A DNA stretch of 37,560 bases, from contig JAQVWN010000016.1 in assembly GCA_028749475.1 (NCBI GenBank), positions 1 to 37,560 on the forward strand. The letters run 5' to 3'. Each line of letters opens with the position of its first letter. The stretch's first letter is position 1. The position numbers were made by a program, and so were the translations under genes. The notes under the pieces were generated by a model. That model saw only the letters and a program-made list of their open reading frames with translations, did no database searches and was not told where the DNA came from. The DNA is from Thomasclavelia sp. Its GTDB lineage: Bacteria > Bacillota_I > Bacilli_A > Erysipelotrichales > Coprobacillaceae. Shown here one piece after another: positions 33,953-37,560 of this stretch.

Positions 33953-34814
33953 CTATCTTTGATAATCCTGTAACCATCGCTCCTCCCAGTAAGAATACAA
34001 GGAATGAAGAAATAATAGTAATTGCATCATATGATGCATTAAATGGAATTAAAACAATACTACTAGCCACGATAAGTCCTAAGATAACTGATAAGAATTC
34101 TCTTTCAAAGTTATTAACTGCATACTTACAAAACTTAGAACTTAAGACAATACCAAGTAAAATTCCAATAGCCATAAACCCTAAAGGAATAATAATATCA
34201 AGTGAAAAACTAGTCACATTGGCTAAATAACTTTTAAATAAATAATATTCACCAAGAATAAGTAAAACCATGCTTCCAGAAACTCCAGGCATAATCATAG
34301 TAGCTCCAGATATAAATCCCACAAGAACTTCTCTAATAAGTAAACCAAAAGTAATAGCTGGAAAAGCTGGATTAACAACTTTTGAAGATTGACCAGGATT
34401 TAAGTATTCAAGAAGAAAGATAATAGCTAAACCGGCAACAAAACATCCTAAATGTAGTTTTTTACCTTTAAGTTCATCTTTTAAAAAGATGGGAACACTA
34501 AACATTACTAGTCCAACAAACCAAAACATTGTTTGAACCTCGAAATGAGCAAACAAGTATTCTAATATTTTTGCAAAAACGATAACCCCTACTCCAGCTC
34601 CAATTAAAACTTGAGCTAAGAAAATGATATCATCCTTACGGTGATCATTATCTTTTTTAAAGACATCAGAAATAGCAGCTGTCATTCGATTAAATATTCC
34701 TAAAATAACCATCATAGTACCACCAGATACTCCTGGGATAACATTTGCGATACCTACAGCGATACCACCAATAATATTTTTTATCATTTTATTATATATA
34801 TGTATTAAATACAT
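33948..34814 (-). CDS. DUF368 family, probable polyprenyl-phosphate translocase (PopT-like)
   Basis: 279-288 residues with about eight hydrophobic helices in two inverted halves. The two matching motifs GIANVIPGVSGGTMMVILG (near 20) and GFISGATMIMPGVSGSMVLL (near 160) are the DUF368 signature. Recent work assigns DUF368 (PopT) to recycling of undecaprenyl phosphate across the membrane, together with DedA-type UptA. The start is uncertain: ATG at 34814 follows AAAGGA too closely, ATG at 34787 has no clear RBS. Expressed with the cinA-like gene behind it. Confidence 0.88.
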   Translation of the reverse strand: MYLIHIYNKMIKNIIGGIAVGIANVIPGVSGGTMMVILGIFNRMTAAISDVFKKDNDHRKDDIIFLAQVLIGAGVGVIVFAKILEYLFAHFEVQTMFWFVGLVMFSVPIFLKDELKGKKLHLGCFVAGLAIIFLLEYLNPGQSSKVVNPAFPAITFGLLIREVLVGFISGATMIMPGVSGSMVLLILGEYYLFKSYLANVTSFSLDIIIPLGFMAIGILLGIVLSSKFCKYAVNNFEREFLSVILGLIVASSIVLIPFNASYDAITIISSFLVFLLGGAMVTGLSKIE

Positions 34815-34860
34815 TTCCTTTCATTAATTTCTTAGATATTATAGTTTATCTATAATAAAA

Positions 34861-34885
34861 AAGAAATAAGAATGTCTTATTTCTT
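34861..34885 (-). terminator. Intrinsic terminator after the GntR gene
   Basis: AAGAAATAAGA (34861-34871) and TCTTATTTCTT (34875-34885) pair around a 3-nt loop; the GntR stop codon lies in the stem and T follow on the minus strand. Confidence 0.85.
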
Positions 34886-35593
34886 TCTATAAGCTACTTG
34901 GTTAAATGTATAACGGTCACATCGATAATATGTATGACCATATTCGATACATTTACCATTATTAAGTCTAGTTACTGATAATACTCTAAGAAGAGGATCA
35001 TTTGGTTTTATTTCTAAATACTTAGCGATATCTTTTCCAGCAATTATGGCATCCATTTGTTGATCTGAGTAAGCTATTTCATAACCTTTAGTATCTTCAA
35101 AGTATTTAAATAATGATGTTTCAGCCACTTCATTAGGAATATCTCCTACTAAATCATAGTTAATGTAGTCATCTTCATAAGCAACAGTTTCACCTTTAGT
35201 AGATCTAACTCTTGTAAGATGCCAAACATTATCATTTTCTTTGATTCCCATTTCTAAAGCAACTTCTTTAGAAGCTTTTTCTTTAGAACTATAGATGATA
35301 ATAGAAGTAGCTTTTCCTTGTTTACGACTACTATCTTCACTAAAAGAGTTTAATCCATTGAAGTTTTTGAACTTACTTTTCTTAGCGACAAAAGAACCTA
35401 TCTTAGGAACTGAGTAAATGATATTATCATTTACTAACTCGCTAAGAGCTTGGCGAACAGTCATTCTAGTAACCCCAAAAATGTCACATAACTCATGTTC
35501 AGATTCTATTTTTTCGTTTTCTTTGTATTTTCCTTCATCAATGTTTTTTACAATATATTTTTTAATTTTGATATATTGTGGCTCTCTTTTCAT
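34877..35593 (-). CDS. GntR-family regulator of the HutC type
   Basis: 238 residues from the ATG at 35593, six bases after GAGGG; the ATG at 35599 is too close to it. N-terminal GntR winged helix (about 1-72: YIKIKKYIVKNIDEGKYKENEKIESEHELCDIFGVTRMTVRQALSELV) and a UTRA effector domain (about 90-235). UTRA proteins sense sugars, amino acids or related small molecules. No target operon is adjacent. A HutC-like site is 12-23 bp upstream of its start, so it probably represses itself. Confidence 0.92.
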   Translation of the reverse strand: MKREPQYIKIKKYIVKNIDEGKYKENEKIESEHELCDIFGVTRMTVRQALSELVNDNIIYSVPKIGSFVAKKSKFKNFNGLNSFSEDSSRKQGKATSIIIYSSKEKASKEVALEMGIKENDNVWHLTRVRSTKGETVAYEDDYINYDLVGDIPNEVAETSLFKYFEDTKGYEIAYSDQQMDAIIAGKDIAKYLEIKPNDPLLRVLSVTRLNNGKCIEYGHTYYRCDRYTFNQVAYRKK

Positions 35594-35604
35594 AATCATC
35601 CCTC

Positions 35605-35616
35605 ATATCTAGACAT
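35605..35616 (-). promoter_or_regulatory. HutC-type GntR operator candidate
   Basis: ATATCTAGACAT on plus, ATGTCTAGATAT on minus, one base from the HutC consensus GTNTANAC core and fully palindromic in its centre. It lies just upstream of the GntR RBS. Confidence 0.5.
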
Positions 35617-35643
35617 ATAATAACATATAATTATAACAATTTC

Positions 35644-37311
35644 TTATTTTCTTTTACGACTTTTTCTTTCGTGTTTCATACTAATTGTAAGGTTTTTTCC
35701 ATTATATGAAACATTACTCATTTTTTGCATTGCTTGTTTAGCTTCTTTAGAAGTTACTTCCACAGTTGTTTTAAGTCTTTGAATATCAATATTACCAATA
35801 GCGTGATCTTTTAATTTTCCGTTCTTCTTCAAAATATTAATTGCTTTATGAACATTAATACCATCATTTCTTCCAGCGTTAATAGTAATTACTTCATATT
35901 TATTACTGTTAGAATTATTTGATTTGTTAGATCTGCTTGCTTGTTTATTATCTCTTCCACGGTCTCTACCATGGTCTCTGTCTCTATCTCTACTATTACT
36001 TTTCTTTTTCTTTTTACTAGTTACTAAGATAGGTTTTGGATTTGCAAGTGATATTAAAGCACATACAATATCTTGAGCTTGTAAACCTTCTTTTAATAAA
36101 TCATTAGCAATATTTAGATTTTCATCATTTAAACCTTTTTTAGATTCTTCAACAACCTTTTTAATAAATAATTCATTATGAACTTTAACTAATTCTTCAT
36201 TAGAAGGCATTTGTCTTTCATCGATATTAGATTTAGTATATTTCATTAATTGTTTTACTAATCGAAGATCTTTTTTTGTTTTACAAAGAGTAATAGCTAC
36301 CCCCTGTTTACCAGCTCTTCCAGTTCTTCCAATTCGATGAATATATAATTCATTTTCTTGTGGAAAATCATAGTTAATTACTAAATCAATATTATCAACA
36401 TCTATTCCTCTAGCAGCTACATCGCTTGCTACAAGAACCATTTTTTCAGCATGTTTAAATGTCTTCATAATTCTAGTACGACGTTCTTGAGCAATATCTC
36501 CATGTAAAGCCGCTGAATTAATTCCCATTTTATTTAATTTTTCTACTAATTCATCAACTTTTCTTTTGGTATTACAAAAGATAATTGTTAAATCTGATTT
36601 ATAGTAATGTAATAAAATTTTAGTTGCATCATCTTTATTACCACCATCAAGATAATAATAATATTGATCTATTTTATCTACGGTTTTATGTTTACTTCTT
36701 ACTTCAATTTCAACTTGATTATTTAAGAATTTTTCAGCTAATTGTCTAATTTCTTTAGGCATTGTAGCACTAAATAAAACTGTTTGATGGTTTTTAATCA
36801 TTGATAAGATATTTTCAATATCTTCTCTAAATCCCATATTTAGCATTTCATCAGCTTCATCTAAGACAACTGCTTCTACATTCTTTAAATTAACTACTTT
36901 TCTTTTTACAAGGTCTTGAATACGACCAGGTGTACCAACTAAAATATTAAAACCTTTATTTAATTGTTGGATTTGTCTATTTATTGGTGATCCACCATAA
37001 ACAGTAACAATCTTTAAATATGATAAGTATTTAGCATATCTATTAATTTCATCTGAAACTTGCATAGCAAGTTCTCTTGTTGGACAAATTACTAGTGCTT
37101 TATTTATTTCATCGTTTGTTAGTTTCTCTAAGATAGGTAAACCAAATGCTGCTGTTTTACCTGTTCCAGTATTACTCTTAGCAATAATATCTGTACCTTC
37201 TATAACTAAAGGAATGGCTTTTGCTTGAATCTTAGTAGGTTCTAAATACCCCATCTCTTCTATTCCTTTAATAAGGTTTTCATTTGTGATTAAATCATTA
37301 AATTTCTTCAT
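35644..37311 (-). CDS. DEAD-box RNA helicase (CshA/DbpA type)
   Basis: 555 residues from the ATG at 37311 (RBS GGAGAT); the frame to 37347 is longer but less supported. All helicase motifs are visible: Q motif, SNTGTGKTAAFG (I), PTRELA (Ia), GTPGR (Ib), VLDEADEML (II), SATMP (III), IIFCNTKRKVDEL (IV), VASDVAARGID (V) and HRIGRTGRAG (VI). After about 430 comes a basic/acidic repeat-rich linker (SRDRDRDHGRDRGRDNK, then Ser/Asn) and a DbpA-type RNA-binding domain (about 480-555, YEVITINAGRNDGINVHKA). Probably acts in ribosome assembly or mRNA decay. Monocistronic. Confidence 0.94.
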   Translation of the reverse strand: MKKFNDLITNENLIKGIEEMGYLEPTKIQAKAIPLVIEGTDIIAKSNTGTGKTAAFGLPILEKLTNDEINKALVICPTRELAMQVSDEINRYAKYLSYLKIVTVYGGSPINRQIQQLNKGFNILVGTPGRIQDLVKRKVVNLKNVEAVVLDEADEMLNMGFREDIENILSMIKNHQTVLFSATMPKEIRQLAEKFLNNQVEIEVRSKHKTVDKIDQYYYYLDGGNKDDATKILLHYYKSDLTIIFCNTKRKVDELVEKLNKMGINSAALHGDIAQERRTRIMKTFKHAEKMVLVASDVAARGIDVDNIDLVINYDFPQENELYIHRIGRTGRAGKQGVAITLCKTKKDLRLVKQLMKYTKSNIDERQMPSNEELVKVHNELFIKKVVEESKKGLNDENLNIANDLLKEGLQAQDIVCALISLANPKPILVTSKKKKKSNSRDRDRDHGRDRGRDNKQASRSNKSNNSNSNKYEVITINAGRNDGINVHKAINILKKNGKLKDHAIGNIDIQRLKTTVEVTSKEAKQAMQKMSNVSYNGKNLTISMKHERKSRKRK

Positions 37312-37370
37312 ATATCTCCATTTCGTGCAACAGTAAGAACATAACACTTTATGTAGATTATTACAACAAA

Positions 37371-37389
37371 AAAAGGCTTTAAGCCTTTT
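37371..37389 (-). terminator. Orphan terminator upstream of the helicase gene
   Basis: AAAAGGCTT and AAGCCTTTT pair around T; seven T follow on the minus strand. No gene on the minus strand ends here in the window, so the unit it serves lies beyond or was separated by an insertion. It also isolates the helicase promoter, for which TTGTTG - 17 bp - TGTTAT just below it is a weak candidate. Confidence 0.65.
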
Positions 37390-37448
37390 AATTATACTTT
37401 ATAAATGATAAAAACATAAAAATAGAAAATATATGAAGTTGTAAACTC

Positions 37449-37500
37449 AAAGTAGACACAAAAAAAGATATAATAAATATATCTTAGAAGTGTCTACTTT
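37449..37500 (+). promoter_or_regulatory. Hairpin with promoter box in the loop, ahead of right-edge gene
   Basis: AAAGTAGACAC (37449-37459) pairs with GTGTCTACTTT (37490-37500), and AAGATATA (37465-37472) with TATATCTT (37478-37485). The outer stem runs into TTTTCT, so read-through RNA would form a terminator. TATAAT (37469-37474) lies in it, so the gene's own transcript would start after the left arm. Confidence 0.55.
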
Positions 37501-37529
37501 TTTCTATGTAGAAATGGAGGATTATACAA

Positions 37530-37560
37530 ATGGGAAGACATAAAGGTGGAAAGAATCGTT
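37530..37560 (+). CDS. Start of a cut-off gene, possibly an IS transposase
   Basis: Ten codons reading MGRHKGGKNR, with GGAGG at 37516-37520, nine bases ahead of the ATG. From memory, this basic start resembles the first ORF of IS3-type transposases in Firmicutes, but ten residues are not enough to be sure. Confidence 0.45.
   Translation, partial: MGRHKGGKNR

Larger units (their letters stand above)
37441..37560 (+). mobile_element. Possible left end of an insertion sequence, cut off by the window
   Basis: The stretch starts TGTAAACTCAAAGTAGACAC, holds a large hairpin, then a strong RBS and a new reading frame. The TG-start end, the transcription-blocking hairpin and a frame opening MGRHKGGKNR look like the left end of an IS3-like element. 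The other end is outside the window, so this stays provisional. Confidence 0.4.

Overview
The window is AT-rich (roughly 70% A+T by eye), has short intergenic gaps, strong GGAGG-type ribosome binding sites and standard code use. Gene content (guaA, purA, CinA-like, DUF368, MalY/PatB, an LXG effector with lipoproteins) fits a low-GC Bacillota chromosome. An Erysipelotrichia/Coprobacillaceae-like gut Firmicute is my best guess, from overall flavour only; there is no rRNA or other taxonomic marker. Almost everything is on the minus strand; only four complete genes (three regulators of LysR type or RpiR type at 10714, 20567 and 31996; two LysR, one RpiR) plus one cut-off gene at the right edge read on the plus strand.

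Layout, left to right. 1-133: start of a cut-off minus-strand gene, probably a transposase, whose ribosome binding site lies in a hairpin. 134-8306: small enzymes: a DUF2974 hydrolase, two aldo/keto reductases, a GH1 6-phospho-beta-glucosidase with a cre site, two small membrane proteins, a CobW-type GTPase with an esterase, a Dabb protein, and a cyclophilin-like gene broken by one base. Three of these units have the same MerR-type promoter (19-bp or near-19-bp spacer holding CTTNNAGT-N2-ACTNNAAG). 8278-11604: MalY/PatB lyase, a small conserved protein and DUF3737, divergent from a LysR gene. 11630-16914: a potassium module, KdpD-like kinase and KdpE-like regulator upstream of a TPR protein, two RCK/TrkA proteins and a TrkH/KtrB channel, with paired 11-bp direct repeats at the promoter between them. 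17079-20406: Fe-S aldo/keto reductase, and a C_GCAxxG/MATE/MerR operon. 20481-21862: an RpiR regulator and a convergent SemiSWEET sugar transporter that share an ATCATTTACA / TGTAAATGAT operator. 21910-22464: flavin reductase.

The most interesting part is 22531-28138: a type VII secretion (T7SS) LXG effector module. Two small helical proteins and an LXG-like toxin are followed by five tandem lipoprotein genes that look like immunity proteins. The five units repeat with a period of 637-638 bp, and their sequences are mosaics of one another. The operon has a good sigma-A type promoter overlapping a large dyad, and an intrinsic-terminator-like hairpin in its leader, which suggests transcription attenuation. 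No secretion apparatus genes are in the window.

28271-37347: nitroreductase, the two purine branch enzymes guaA and purA, a LysR regulator divergent from purA, a CinA-like protein that has lost its amidohydrolase active site, a DUF368 (PopT-type) lipid carrier translocase, a HutC-type GntR regulator and a DEAD-box RNA helicase. The right edge holds a hairpin/terminator and the first ten codons of what may be an IS transposase, so the window may be bounded by mobile elements on both sides.
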